Below, in pieces: positions 25,775 to 34,708 of a stretch of 64,000 bases of DNA. Origin of the DNA: Polynucleobacter sp. (GTDB lineage: Bacteria > Pseudomonadota > Gammaproteobacteria > Burkholderiales > Burkholderiaceae_D); NCBI GenBank assembly GCA_021737945.1, contig JAIPCX010000014.1, positions 1 through 64,000 on the forward strand. The letters run 5' to 3'. The notes beneath the pieces are model-generated. The model had not been told where the DNA came from. It worked only from the letters and a program-made list of their open reading frames with translations, and searched no databases. Every line of letters starts with the position of its first letter. Position 1 is the stretch's first letter. A program made the translations under genes and the position numbers.

Positions 25775-26671
25775 GTGAGAGCGAGCATACAAGAAGGTCA
25801 GTTCGCGACACTGCCCAACGGCATTCGACTTCACTATGCCAGTGCGGGTGAACGCGGTCAGCCACTCATCCTTTTTTTGCATGGCTTCCCAGAATTTTGG
25901 TACGCATGGCATGAGCAATTGCAGGAATTTGGAAACACGTATTTTGCTGTCGCGCCTGATTTGCGCGGATTTAATCTCTCCGATCAGCCATCTGATGTAT
26001 CTGCTTATCGCCCCAAATTGCTTACTCAAGATGTTGAGCAATTAATTGCTCACTTAGGTTATGAGAGCTGCATACTGGTGGCCCATGATTGGGGCGGGGC
26101 TTCAGCCTGGAATGTCGCTATCGGCCAGCCACATTTGGTGCAACGTTTAATCGTCATTAATTCAACTCATCCTTATCCCTTTGCGATGGCGCTTGCGCAC
26201 GACAAGCCGCAGCAAGAGGCAAGCGCGTATATGAATTGGTTACGTGCGACGGGGTCTGAAGAAGCACTAGCTAAAGATAATTTCCGTGTAATGGAACAAT
26301 TGATTCTCGGCATGGGTCGGCCTTCAGATCATTGGTTTGATGAACCCACACGTGCGCGGTATCACGCTAATTGGGCACGCGGTCTAACGGGTGGTGTGAA
26401 CTATTATCGGGCCACGCCACTTTACCCACCGAACGGTGATGATTTAGGTGCGGGAAAACTCACTCTCGATCCGAAAAATTTTTATTGCAAGGTGCCTGTG
26501 CGAGTTATTTGGGGCATGCAAGACAAAGCGCTACTTCCGATTTTATTAGATGATATGCCATCACTAGTTGATGATTTAGTCATTGAACGATTGCCTGAGC
26601 ATACGCATTGGATAGTGCATGAAAATCCGGCGTTGGTGAATCAACTGATTGCACGCTTTCTTACTGAATAA
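25775..26671 (+). CDS. Alpha/beta hydrolase, epoxide hydrolase-like
   Basis: 298 residues with a GTG start. The oxyanion motif HGFPEFWYAW (about 36-45) and nucleophile elbow HDWGG place Asp105 as nucleophile, which is the pattern of epoxide hydrolases and haloalkanoate (fluoroacetate-type) dehalogenases rather than esterases. A DLRGFNLSDQP segment and a final histidine region (EHTHWIVHE) complete the fold. No signal peptide. It starts two bases after the preceding SDR stop. Which of the two activities applies cannot be decided from sequence. Confidence 0.87.
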   Translation: MRASIQEGQFATLPNGIRLHYASAGERGQPLILFLHGFPEFWYAWHEQLQEFGNTYFAVAPDLRGFNLSDQPSDVSAYRPKLLTQDVEQLIAHLGYESCILVAHDWGGASAWNVAIGQPHLVQRLIVINSTHPYPFAMALAHDKPQQEASAYMNWLRATGSEEALAKDNFRVMEQLILGMGRPSDHWFDEPTRARYHANWARGLTGGVNYYRATPLYPPNGDDLGAGKLTLDPKNFYCKVPVRVIWGMQDKALLPILLDDMPSLVDDLVIERLPEHTHWIVHENPALVNQLIARFLTE

Positions 26672-26685
26672 TTAATAATTTTTTT

Positions 26686-27123
26686 ATGGCGAGACACGAC
26701 TTTTCTTTTTTTCATGCGCTACGCGTGCGTTGGTCTGAAGTGGATATGCAGGCTATCGTCTTCAATGGTAATTATTTAAATTATTTTGATGTCGCATTCA
26801 CTGAATATTGGCGCGAGCTGGCTTTACCTGACGTGATCGCTCAGGCGCAAACAGGTTTGGAGTTATTTGCGCGCAAAGCCACTATCGAATATCACGCACC
26901 TGCACGGTTTGACGACGTGTTGGATATTGGCGTTCGCTGTTCAGAGTTGGGAAGAAGTTCGATGCGCTTTGTGTTAGAAATTTATAAAGGAGATGAATTG
27001 CTCATCTCAGGCGAAATGATGTACGTACATGCCGACAGCCGCATCCGCAAAAGTGAACCCGTGCCCCAGAGTTGGCGCGATGTATTGATAGCCTATGAAA
27101 AAGGCAGCCCAGTCAAGCTATGA
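26686..27123 (+). CDS. Acyl-CoA thioesterase, 4-hydroxybenzoyl-CoA thioesterase type
   Basis: Hotdog thioesterase of 145 residues. RVRWSEVDMQAIVFNGNYLNYF near the N-terminus is the YbgC/4HBT signature with the catalytic Asp in SEVDMQ. It overlaps the next gene by four bases (ATGA). It is the second thioesterase in this cluster and likely acts on a different acyl-CoA than the PaaI-type enzyme. Confidence 0.88.
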   Translation: MARHDFSFFHALRVRWSEVDMQAIVFNGNYLNYFDVAFTEYWRELALPDVIAQAQTGLELFARKATIEYHAPARFDDVLDIGVRCSELGRSSMRFVLEIYKGDELLISGEMMYVHADSRIRKSEPVPQSWRDVLIAYEKGSPVKL

Positions 27124-27545
27124 GTTTTAGAATTATTACCGGCGACTGGGAAAGCGTGCGTGAAGATGCGCAACGTGTGCGTATCGAAGTTTTCGTGATT
27201 GAACAAAACGTACCGATTGAATTGGAATGGGATGAGGGCGATGAAGTCAGCACTCATGCAATTGCTTATGACGAAGAAGGTCAACCGGTAGCCACGGGGC
27301 GCTTACTACCCGATGGTCATATAGGCCGCATGGCTGTCATTAAACCCTTACGCGGTTGCGGCTTAGGTAGAGAAGTCTTGCAAGCGCTTTTGCAGCAGGC
27401 GCGCGATGAGGGTCATAAAGATTTGCTGCTACATGCACAAACGCATGCCTTATCCTTTTATGAAAAGCAGGGATTCATTGCTGAGGGCGAGGAATTTTTA
27501 GAGGCTGATATACCGCACCGACTCATGCGTCTAACGCTGAGTTAA
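27120..27545 (+). CDS. GNAT family N-acetyltransferase (ElaA-like)
   Basis: 141 residues. The opening region with VFVIEQNVP and the acetyl-CoA pyrophosphate-binding loop RGCGLGREVL match the ElaA/YitI branch of GNAT enzymes; a LHAQTHALSFYEKQGF segment is the typical C-terminal motif. Its start lies within the stop of the thioesterase, so it is translationally coupled and ends the plus-strand cluster. The acceptor substrate is unknown. It converges with the NRDE gene, 17 bases away, without a clear terminator. Confidence 0.88.
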   Translation: MSFRIITGDWESVREDAQRVRIEVFVIEQNVPIELEWDEGDEVSTHAIAYDEEGQPVATGRLLPDGHIGRMAVIKPLRGCGLGREVLQALLQQARDEGHKDLLLHAQTHALSFYEKQGFIAEGEEFLEADIPHRLMRLTLS

Positions 27546-27562
27546 CACCACGCAAAAAATTT

Positions 27563-28279
27563 TTAGCGAATCACTCGCTCATGCAATTCAGCGCTGCCAG
27601 CGCTATGCACTTTTAACAGCGTTGAAGCACGCGTTCCGTAGTCGGGTGACTCGATGCAAATAGGTGACAACAGGCGCTCCCACTCCAAACTAACGCCCGT
27701 GTCTGGAAGACGATTGTCAGATGCATGCGTGGTGTCAGAAAGCATATCGAAATACGCGTCATCAGGCGCGCTTTGACATAGCAGACTAGAAAATTGTGCC
27801 TTAGCCCTGACGACCTTGGGCCATGGCGTGTCTAAGCTGCCATTCGACAAACCATAAATGCCTGGCTGTAGCTGCAATGCTTCGGAGCCATTCTCATTCG
27901 AGAACCAAAACACGTGCTCTCCATCGCCGATTAATAAGTTAAAACCATTGTAGTGGTCAGCAGTTTGCTGCACCTTCGCTAAATAATCCTCGGCGCTTTG
28001 TTCAGAATCCAAATAACTAGCAACCAATTCACCTCGCGAACGTAAGTCAGCACGGCGTGGCTGTCCATTACGAATATTGGTTAGCGCAGCAAAGCGACCT
28101 TGCCGATTAATACCTAACCACGTACCACCTTCTTGTAAATCGCGTCCGGCATATACGTCTGGGCAATCATCCCACCAGTCGGCAGCTTTGGCGGGGCGAT
28201 TGAAAAACTCATCCCGATTCGCTGCCATGATGAGTGGGCACGTAGGCAGTAACTTCCATGCGAAAACGATCAGGCACAT
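27563..28279 (-). CDS. NRDE family protein (T10-like)
   Basis: 238 residues beginning MCLIVFAW with the conserved Cys2 followed by AANRDEF near residue 20, the hallmark of the NRDE/transport-and-Golgi-organisation-2 family, which has an N-terminal-nucleophile hydrolase-like fold. Other conserved pieces are GGTWLGI, LTNIRN and YGLSNG. The biochemical role in bacteria is unknown. It overlaps the DUF4936 gene by ten bases and forms a minus-strand operon with it and ygfZ. Confidence 0.9.
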   Translation of the reverse strand: MCLIVFAWKLLPTCPLIMAANRDEFFNRPAKAADWWDDCPDVYAGRDLQEGGTWLGINRQGRFAALTNIRNGQPRRADLRSRGELVASYLDSEQSAEDYLAKVQQTADHYNGFNLLIGDGEHVFWFSNENGSEALQLQPGIYGLSNGSLDTPWPKVVRAKAQFSSLLCQSAPDDAYFDMLSDTTHASDNRLPDTGVSLEWERLLSPICIESPDYGTRASTLLKVHSAGSAELHERVIR

Positions 28280-28557
28280 GGTGGCATATCCACAAAAATT
28301 TCGTTGTGACGCTCGCCATCAATCAAACGCAGTAAACCAGCACTGGTTACGGCATGTTCCAATACAGCGACAAATTCGTCTGAAACGGAAAAATAAATTT
28401 CCATCCACGTTTGGTAATCCACATTTTTTTCAACTCTACGCTTAAGTGAAAAACTGAGCTCATGAAGATTACTTAGGTTTTTTTGCATAGTCATGACTAT
28501 CGCTTGCAGCTCAGCGCTATAGTGATGTTGCACGCGATAGTAGACATACAAATCCAT
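28270..28557 (-). CDS. DUF4936 family protein
   Basis: 95-residue protein that I recognise as DUF4936, a family common downstream of ygfZ in betaproteobacteria. It opens MDLYVYYRV and contains VDYQTWMEIYF in the middle. No catalytic motif is visible and the function is unknown. Its start lies one base after the ygfZ stop and its end overlaps the NRDE gene, so the three are likely co-transcribed. Confidence 0.85.
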   Translation of the reverse strand: MDLYVYYRVQHHYSAELQAIVMTMQKNLSNLHELSFSLKRRVEKNVDYQTWMEIYFSVSDEFVAVLEHAVTSAGLLRLIDGERHNEIFVDMPPCA

Positions 28558-28558
28558 T

Positions 28559-29599
28559 TCAGGATGCCGCTTCTAGCGAATAAGGTAATGCTTCAAACTC
28601 TAAGCGCGGCCCTTCTAAACTCTGAAGATGAATATTCGAGCCTAAAAGCTCCAGCTTCATTTCAACTAAGCAGGCCAAACGTCCATCGGGACCAAGTTCG
28701 GCGTTAACCACCATACCGCAGGGTTGCCCCGGATCGGCATCAGAAAAAATCTCGGTACCTGGTAATGCCATGGTGGCATTTGCGGTGGCCAATTGCATGC
28801 GTCTTTTTAGCTTACCGAGATACTGGCTGCGGGCGACGATTTCTTGTCCTGGGTAACAACCTTTGCGGAAATTAACCCCGCCGAGCAATTCGAAATTCAC
28901 CATCTGAGGAACGAATTTTTCGCGCGTAGGCTCAAGAATTTGTGGCAGACCTGCTTGAATTTGCGTCCAATGCCATGCGGCAGGGGAGGTGATAGAGACT
29001 TGGCTAGCCACCTTAGCCCATATCTCAGGCGCGTGAACTTGAGGTCCTACCCAGAGGTATCGTGTCAGCCCAACCGCATCAGGCATTCGAATTAACTGGC
29101 CATTCCATGATGCGGATAATTCGCAGGCTTGTGCAGGAAGCCCAGCCAGATCGAGTGGATGCTGCTGTGGGATACCCAAACCAATAGCGACTATTGAAGA
29201 GCTGACATCCTCCAGCTGCACTTTGGCGCGCAGCACAAACATTTGCAGCCGCTTTTGAAAAGCCGCCAGCAGACTGTAGGGCACCAGCATCAGGATGCTC
29301 TCACCAGATTTCCAGAGCAGCACCGTCGCCAACAAGCGGCCATTCGCAGCGCAATAGCCTGAGAGCTGAGCTTGGTGCTCATCCAGACTGGCGAGATCGT
29401 TAGTTAGCTGATTTTGAAGAAAATTTATCGCATCTTGGCCGGATACAGACAAGATCCCTTGGTCGCTCAAGGGGGTGATAAATCCATGTTGTAAGAGATT
29501 GGGTGGTAGTGCAACAGCTGATTCTGAGCCCGTGGCCGCAGCCGCCGGCACACCTTGCTTACTCAGAAAATCCAGCCATGTAGAGGAGGGTTCAGCCAT
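28559..29599 (-). CDS. ygfZ: Folate-binding protein YgfZ
   Basis: 346 residues of the GcvT-like tetrahydrofolate-binding family involved in maintenance of some iron-sulfur enzymes. The family signature K-G-C-Y-x-G-Q-E is present as FRKGCYPGQEIVAR, with the essential cysteine, in the region around 240. The N-terminal LSGYCAANGRLLATV stretch is also typical. It diverges from mltG, a common betaproteobacterial arrangement. Confidence 0.93.
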   Translation of the reverse strand: MAEPSSTWLDFLSKQGVPAAAATGSESAVALPPNLLQHGFITPLSDQGILSVSGQDAINFLQNQLTNDLASLDEHQAQLSGYCAANGRLLATVLLWKSGESILMLVPYSLLAAFQKRLQMFVLRAKVQLEDVSSSIVAIGLGIPQQHPLDLAGLPAQACELSASWNGQLIRMPDAVGLTRYLWVGPQVHAPEIWAKVASQVSITSPAAWHWTQIQAGLPQILEPTREKFVPQMVNFELLGGVNFRKGCYPGQEIVARSQYLGKLKRRMQLATANATMALPGTEIFSDADPGQPCGMVVNAELGPDGRLACLVEMKLELLGSNIHLQSLEGPRLEFEALPYSLEAAS

Positions 29600-29739
29600 G
29601 AATTCGGTGTAATTTCCTGTTGGAAGCTATCATTACGGGACGGATTATAGAGGCGCACGGAAAATCGCGTTGGAAAGGCCCGTAAAAGCCTGCGCAGTCT
29701 TAAATACCAGCGCAGCCAAGCAAGGCGAGGGAGTCGACA

Positions 29740-30732
29740 TTGGGAATCATAAAAAAACTCGTAGCACTGATCATACTGCTAGCGCTGCTCAGCAGCGCCT
29801 TTCTGGTGTATTGGGTACGTGACCCATTAATCGCACCTAATGACCAGTCCATAGAATTCAATATCGCGCCCGGTAGTGGCTTGCGCTCGGCCATGAAACA
29901 AGTAGAAGCCCAAGGCATACCTGCAAACCACTGGCTGATGGAATTTTTGGCGCGTGGCATGGGTAAGGGAGCCGCGATTAAGCCGGGAAGCTACCGGATT
30001 GAGCCCGGCACCAATCCGATAGGCTTGCTCGATCAGCTAGTACGCGGCAACACCATCAAAGAATCGCTCACCATTATTGAAGGTTGGACCTTCCTTCAAA
30101 TGCGTGCCGAGCTGTCTAAGCAAAAATGGTTGAAGCAGGAAGGCGCAAATTTACCTATCAAGGAATTGCTGGAAAAAGTCGCGCCTGGATTTCCACATCC
30201 CGAAGGGATTTTTTATCCCAGCACTTATGTCTTTGAGCGCGGCACCAGTGATCTGACAATCTACCAACAAGCGCACCAGCAGCTAATGAAAAAGCTTAAG
30301 CAATCCTGGGCTAATCGTACCGCCGATTTACCCTACGATAATCCGTATGAGGCACTGATCATGGCGTCTATCGTAGAAAAAGAAACCGGCAAAGCAGCTG
30401 AGCGAGCCAAGATCGCCTCCGTATTTGTGAATCGTATGCGGCGTGGCATGTTGCTACAAACTGATCCGACCGTCATCTATGGCATGGGTGAACGTTTCGA
30501 TGGCAATATCCGCAAACAAGATTTGCAGACTGACACACCCTACAATACGTATACACGTAGTGGATTGCCACCTACACCGATCGCCTTACCTGGCAAAGAT
30601 GCGATTGATGCGGCATTGAATCCGGCGCCGGGCAAAGATTTATTTTTTGTGGCCAGAGGTGATGGCAGTAGCCAGTTTTCAGAAAATCTTGATGACCACA
30701 ACAAAGCCGTCAACAAATATCAGCGCAGATAG
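29740..30732 (+). CDS. mltG: Endolytic peptidoglycan transglycosylase MltG
   Basis: YceG-family lytic transglycosylase that cuts nascent glycan strands in the periplasm. 330 residues with one N-terminal membrane anchor (about 6-26). The catalytic glutamate lies in MASIVEKETG. Other conserved parts are the HPEGIFYPSTY and LQTDPTVIYG segments and a C-terminal SGLPPTPIALPG. The start is a TTG at 29740 with GAGGGAG six bases upstream; no ATG fits. It leads the mltG-tmk-holB-PilZ-TatD operon. Confidence 0.94.
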   Translation: MGIIKKLVALIILLALLSSAFLVYWVRDPLIAPNDQSIEFNIAPGSGLRSAMKQVEAQGIPANHWLMEFLARGMGKGAAIKPGSYRIEPGTNPIGLLDQLVRGNTIKESLTIIEGWTFLQMRAELSKQKWLKQEGANLPIKELLEKVAPGFPHPEGIFYPSTYVFERGTSDLTIYQQAHQQLMKKLKQSWANRTADLPYDNPYEALIMASIVEKETGKAAERAKIASVFVNRMRRGMLLQTDPTVIYGMGERFDGNIRKQDLQTDTPYNTYTRSGLPPTPIALPGKDAIDAALNPAPGKDLFFVARGDGSSQFSENLDDHNKAVNKYQRR

Positions 30733-30763
30733 TCATAAACGAGGGCATAGCTAGCAGGCATTC

Positions 30764-31378
30764 ATGGTTAAAGGCAAGTTCATTACCTTCGAAGGTATCG
30801 ATGGTGCAGGCAAATCCACTCACGTTGAATCCATCTCTGCGTATCTACGCGCAAAAGGAAAATCCGTTGTTACTACGCGTGAGCCGGGTGGAACGCCCTT
30901 AGGCGAGCGCTTACGCGAACTCTTATTGCACGAGCCCATGCATCTTGAAACGGAAGCGCTACTGATGTTTGCTTCACGGCGCGAGCATATAGCCAAATTG
31001 ATTGCGCCCGCATTAGAACGAGGCGACTGGGTTATTTCGGATCGATTTACCGATGCCTCCTTTGCCTATCAAGGAGGCGGTCGACAATTATCTACGCACA
31101 AGCTCGACATACTCGAGCAATGGGTGCACGCCGACTTTCAACCGCATTTAACTTTGCTATTTGACGTGCCGCTGGACGTCGCCAGAGCGCGTCTAGATAC
31201 CACCCGAACGCTGGATAAATTTGAACGCGAAAAACACGATTTTTTTGAAAAAGTACGCAATGCTTATCTGCAGCGTGCCGCACAATTTCCGCACCGCATA
31301 CGCGTGGTGGACTCCACCCAGCCACTATCCAAAGTCACACTGCAATTAGAACAATTGATCGATCAGTTGGATGAGTGA
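30764..31378 (+). CDS. tmk: Thymidylate kinase
   Basis: Phosphorylates dTMP to dTDP. 204 residues with P-loop [10 protein letters not shown] (about 10-19), the [15 protein letters not shown] substrate motif near 92-106 and the REPGGTP motif near 41. It overlaps holB by eight bases, the usual tmk-holB arrangement. Confidence 0.95.
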   Translation: MVKGKFITFEGIDGAGKSTHVESISAYLRAKGKSVVTTREPGGTPLGERLRELLLHEPMHLETEALLMFASRREHIAKLIAPALERGDWVISDRFTDASFAYQGGGRQLSTHKLDILEQWVHADFQPHLTLLFDVPLDVARARLDTTRTLDKFEREKHDFFEKVRNAYLQRAAQFPHRIRVVDSTQPLSKVTLQLEQLIDQLDE

Positions 31379-32408
31379 TTTTCTTTATCCTTGGCAGTCA
31401 AACGATTGGCAGCGCTGGCAACAAATGCGCGAACGCATGCCACACGCCTTATTGATTCATGGTCCGAATGGGGTAGGTAAAGTCGATTTTGCAGAACACG
31501 CCGCCCGCTCTTTGCTGTGTGAATCGCCATCGGTCGATGGCCATGCATGCGGCGCGTGTGCTTCTTGCGGCTGGTTCGAACAATATAGCCACCCAGACTA
31601 TCGTCGTGTACGGCCCGAGGCGTTAGATGCGGACGATGAAGACGATGCTCCCAGCGAGGGCGATGAAGCCACCACAAAAAAATCCGCTAGTAGCAAACCA
31701 CCTTCGCGCGATATTCGTATTGAGCAAATTCGTTCACTCGCTGGCTTCATGAATGTATCAACGCATAGAGCCGGTCGTCGAGTTATCTTGCTCTATCCCG
31801 CTGAAGCCTTGAATGCGCCTTCCGCGAATGCGTTATTAAAAACCTTGGAAGAGCCGCCACCCAACACCCTATTTTTATTGGTATCAGATCGTATCGACCG
31901 CTTATTACCCACCATACGTTCACGCTGCAGACTATTTGCGATGGCTATGCCTAAGGGTGCTGCAGCACTAGATTGGCTCACAACACAGGGCTTAGACGAT
32001 GCACAACGCTGGCTGGCAGAGCAGGGCGGTGCACCGTTGGCCGCGTTAGAGGCTGCCCAAGGTGAATTCGCTGAAGCTCAAAATGACTGGCTATCCCAAC
32101 TAGCCAAACCCGATCTCGCTTCGGCATTAAGCGTGGCAGATCGGCTACAAAAAATCGCTCTCTCACAACTGCTAGCATGGCAACAGCGCTGGCTCTATGA
32201 TCTTCTGGCGATTAAGCTCGCTGACCGTGTACGCTACTACCCAGAGCATCGCAGCAGCCTTGCCGCGCTGGCCGCACGAGTGACGGTCGACCGACTTCAA
32301 AAAGCTGTGCGCGATGCCGCCTCGCGCCGCGCCGTTTCAGAGCACCCTTTGTCGGCAAAGCTTTTCATAGAAGACATGCTGCTAGAGTACGCCGAGCTGT
32401 TTCGGTAA
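31371..32408 (+). CDS. holB: DNA polymerase III subunit delta'
   Basis: Clamp-loader delta' subunit, 345 residues. The N-terminal P-loop is degenerate (GPNGVGKV, 31-38), as usual in delta', which does not hydrolyse ATP. Zinc-ribbon cysteines lie in the CGACASC region near 60, and the SRC motif is in TIRSRCRLF. An acidic/Ser-Lys-rich insert (about 85-107) lies between the zinc finger and the IRSLAGFMN segment. It works with HolA and DnaX to load the beta clamp. Confidence 0.93.
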   Translation: MSDFLYPWQSNDWQRWQQMRERMPHALLIHGPNGVGKVDFAEHAARSLLCESPSVDGHACGACASCGWFEQYSHPDYRRVRPEALDADDEDDAPSEGDEATTKKSASSKPPSRDIRIEQIRSLAGFMNVSTHRAGRRVILLYPAEALNAPSANALLKTLEEPPPNTLFLLVSDRIDRLLPTIRSRCRLFAMAMPKGAAALDWLTTQGLDDAQRWLAEQGGAPLAALEAAQGEFAEAQNDWLSQLAKPDLASALSVADRLQKIALSQLLAWQQRWLYDLLAIKLADRVRYYPEHRSSLAALAARVTVDRLQKAVRDAASRRAVSEHPLSAKLFIEDMLLEYAELFR

Positions 32409-32463
32409 AACGCACCAGCGACGATGAGTCGAAGCTAGCGTTCCGCGTAAGCTAGTTTTTCGA

Positions 32464-32853
32464 ATGGACCGAATCGCCGTGCAAGAATTTTCAGGCTCTA
32501 CAGATTCTTCTTTACTCCGCCCCTCCGTTGTTTCACTCTCAATACGCGATCGCGCTGCGCTGTACGCGGCCTATATGCCGTTTCTGCGTAACGGTGGAAT
32601 TTTTGTACCGGGTAACCGCGTCTGCAAGTTAGGCGATGAAGTGTTTTTACTGCTTAGCTTGATGCAGGATGAACAACGCTATCCCATCGCGGGCAAGGTC
32701 GCATGGATCACGCCTATGGGAGCGGGTAATCGCCATACGCAAGGATTTGGCATCCATTTACCCGACGACGATTCCGGACGTCGGCTGCGTCAGCGTATAG
32801 AAGAGTTGTTAGGCACGGCATTGGGCTCGACGCGCTCTACCCATACGATGTGA
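32464..32853 (+). CDS. PilZ domain-containing protein
   Basis: 129 residues with a single PilZ-like beta barrel. This is the small PilZ protein that commonly sits between holB and tatD and is related to the type IV pilus assembly factor PilZ. The FLRNGGIFVPG and GKVAWITPMG segments fit that group. The classical c-di-GMP RxxxR and D/NxSxxG motifs are not clear, as in PilZ itself, so nucleotide binding is doubtful. No strong ribosome site was seen. Confidence 0.88.
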   Translation: MDRIAVQEFSGSTDSSLLRPSVVSLSIRDRAALYAAYMPFLRNGGIFVPGNRVCKLGDEVFLLLSLMQDEQRYPIAGKVAWITPMGAGNRHTQGFGIHLPDDDSGRRLRQRIEELLGTALGSTRSTHTM

Positions 32854-32900
32854 GCTAGCAGCGTACAATACGGCCGGTTCGCTTTTGATCGGCTGTTTTT

Positions 32901-33680
32901 ATGTTTGTTGACTCTCATTGCCACATTAATTTCCCCGAGTTAGCCGAAAGGCTACCTGAAATTTTAGCCACGATGCAGGCTAATCAGGTTAGCGACGCCT
33001 TGTGCGTTTCGGTGACCTTGCCCGACTTCCCTCAGGTCTTGGCACTCGCCGAATCCTATCCCAATATTTATGCATCGGTCGGCGTACATCCAGATTACGA
33101 TGACACGCCCGAACCCAGCACCGAACAATTAGTCGAGCTAGCTCAGAATCCGCGCATCGTCGCCATCGGTGAAACGGGTTTGGATTATTTTCGTATGAAA
33201 GGTGATCTTGAGTGGCAGCGTGAACGCTTTCGCGTTCATATCCGCGCCTCTCGCGCCTGCGCTAAGCCGCTGATTATCCACACCCGCAATGCCTCTGAAG
33301 ATACGCTACGTATACTGCATGAAGAAAAAGCCGGTACCGATCAAGGCGGCGTGGCCGGTGTCATGCACTGTTTTACAGAATCGCTTGATGTCGCCAAAGC
33401 GGCAATCGCAATGGGATTTTATATTTCATTTTCCGGCATCGTGACCTTCAAAAACGCCAAAGATCTACAAGCCGTTGCGCGTGCGGTACCTTTGGAAAGA
33501 ATGCTCATCGAAACGGATTCACCGTATCTGGCACCAGTGCCCATGCGAGGCAAGACTAATGAGCCGGGCTTTGTACGGCATGTTGCTGAATATTTGGCCG
33601 ACTTGAAGGAAGTACCCCTCGCTACGCTGGCAGCAGCTACGACAAGTAATTTCAAAACGCTGTTTCACATCCCGCACTAA
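32901..33680 (+). CDS. TatD family metal-dependent hydrolase
   Basis: 259-residue TIM-barrel metallohydrolase of the TatD DNase family. The metal-binding DSHCHINF opening (residues 4-11), GETGLDYFR, a PLIIHTRNA stretch with a metal histidine, MHCFTES and ETDSPYLAP are all present. Members act as DNA 3'-5' exonucleases or as D-aminoacyl hydrolases. It ends the mltG-to-tatD group, followed closely by the ankyrin gene. Confidence 0.93.
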   Translation: MFVDSHCHINFPELAERLPEILATMQANQVSDALCVSVTLPDFPQVLALAESYPNIYASVGVHPDYDDTPEPSTEQLVELAQNPRIVAIGETGLDYFRMKGDLEWQRERFRVHIRASRACAKPLIIHTRNASEDTLRILHEEKAGTDQGGVAGVMHCFTESLDVAKAAIAMGFYISFSGIVTFKNAKDLQAVARAVPLERMLIETDSPYLAPVPMRGKTNEPGFVRHVAEYLADLKEVPLATLAAATTSNFKTLFHIPH

Positions 33681-33704
33681 TTTTTCGGGGGCTTGGATTA
33701 TGTT

Positions 33705-34544
33705 ATGAACGATCATCCACACGACCCTTCCAGGCGCCAATTATTTGCCGCGGCATTACTGCCGGGTTTAGAAAAACTTTTAGAACCCATTGCGCGCAAA
33801 TCGAATTCCTACGAAGAGTGGTTTGCTGCGATAGAAATTGATGATGCTTTGCGCTGCCAATTGCTACTGCAACGGGGCTTTGATCCCAACACTATCGAGC
33901 CTGAGCGGCTGGATACGGCATTACTACTTTCTGTTCGACACCGAGCTTGGAAAGTGTTTGCTTTGCTGCTCAAACATCCTGATGTGCAGCTTGATGCACG
34001 CTCGCGCAATGGTGATACAGCGCTCATGATTGCTGCTTTTAATGGCGACACCAAAGCAGCACTGGAACTCATCGATAAAGGTGCGGAAATTAACCGCCCC
34101 GGTTGGACAGCGCTGCATTACGCCTGCGCAGTTGGCAATTTAGCCGTGATCCGAAAATTAATCGAGAACTCAGCCTATATTGATGCTGAATCACCCAACA
34201 AGACTACGCCATTGATGATGGCGGCTCGCGGTGGACATTTATCTTCGGTACAATTTTTGATTGATGAAGGTGCCGACGTTACTGCAAAAAATGAACTTGG
34301 CTTGAATTCGATTGATTTTGCCAAATCACAAAATCACATAGCGATCATTACTCTGCTTGAACGCTATGTGAAGCAAGCAGAAACTAAAGCAGAAACTAAA
34401 GCCGATACTAAAATCGATACTACAGCATCACCTGAAACATCTACCGCAACAACCCAACCAGAAAATTCTTCAAATCCACCCGAAGAATTTTATAAAGAGG
34501 CTGCTCAGCCCAAGGCTGAAAGCGAAAGTAAAACTCAAAAGTAA
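33705..34544 (+). CDS. Ankyrin repeat protein
   Basis: About 279 residues with four or five ankyrin repeats between about 60 and 215 (for example GDTALMIAAFNGD, GWTALHYACAVGN, KTTPLMMAARGGH), then a Thr/Glu/Lys/Ala-rich low-complexity tail of about 60 residues with TKAETKADTK-like repeats. I choose the ATG at 33705; a TTG at 33693 would have no usable site. The N-terminus has an SRRQLFAAALLPG stretch vaguely like a twin-arginine signal, but the hydrophobic part is too short to be convincing. In related genomes an ankyrin gene follows tatD. It is a protein-interaction scaffold with unknown partner. Confidence 0.87.
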   Translation: MNDHPHDPSRRQLFAAALLPGLEKLLEPIARKSNSYEEWFAAIEIDDALRCQLLLQRGFDPNTIEPERLDTALLLSVRHRAWKVFALLLKHPDVQLDARSRNGDTALMIAAFNGDTKAALELIDKGAEINRPGWTALHYACAVGNLAVIRKLIENSAYIDAESPNKTTPLMMAARGGHLSSVQFLIDEGADVTAKNELGLNSIDFAKSQNHIAIITLLERYVKQAETKAETKADTKIDTTASPETSTATTQPENSSNPPEEFYKEAAQPKAESESKTQK

Positions 34545-34631
34545 TTTTCGCTAGAAATTTTGAATCAAAGTAGCGTTCATTATCAAACCATCGTCAGTTT
34601 CTGTTCATCTGTCCCCCTTCTTGTTGAAACT

Positions 34632-34690
34632 ACAAAGACATACACCAGTCTGAATTCAGCCGGGATGTCCCGTCTTTGTTGTCGCGACAA
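34632..34690 (+). promoter_or_regulatory. Structured leader and palindrome upstream of the Ser/Gly-repeat gene
   Basis: Nested inverted repeats: ACAAAGAC (34632-34639) pairs with GTCTTTGT (34672-34679), and inside that CGGGA pairs with TCCCG (34661-34672, sharing one base). A perfect 12-base palindrome TTGTCGCGACAA covers 34679-34690, just before the ribosome site. These could form a regulatory stem-loop or an operator. Confidence 0.4.
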
Positions 34691-34708
34691 ATAATTCAAG
34701 GAGGACTT

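Noticed and set aside
29640-29660. TATAAT box for ygfZ on the minus strand (29644-29649)
   Set aside because: A perfect -10 match, but there is no acceptable -35 at 16-18 bases; not listed as a promoter.
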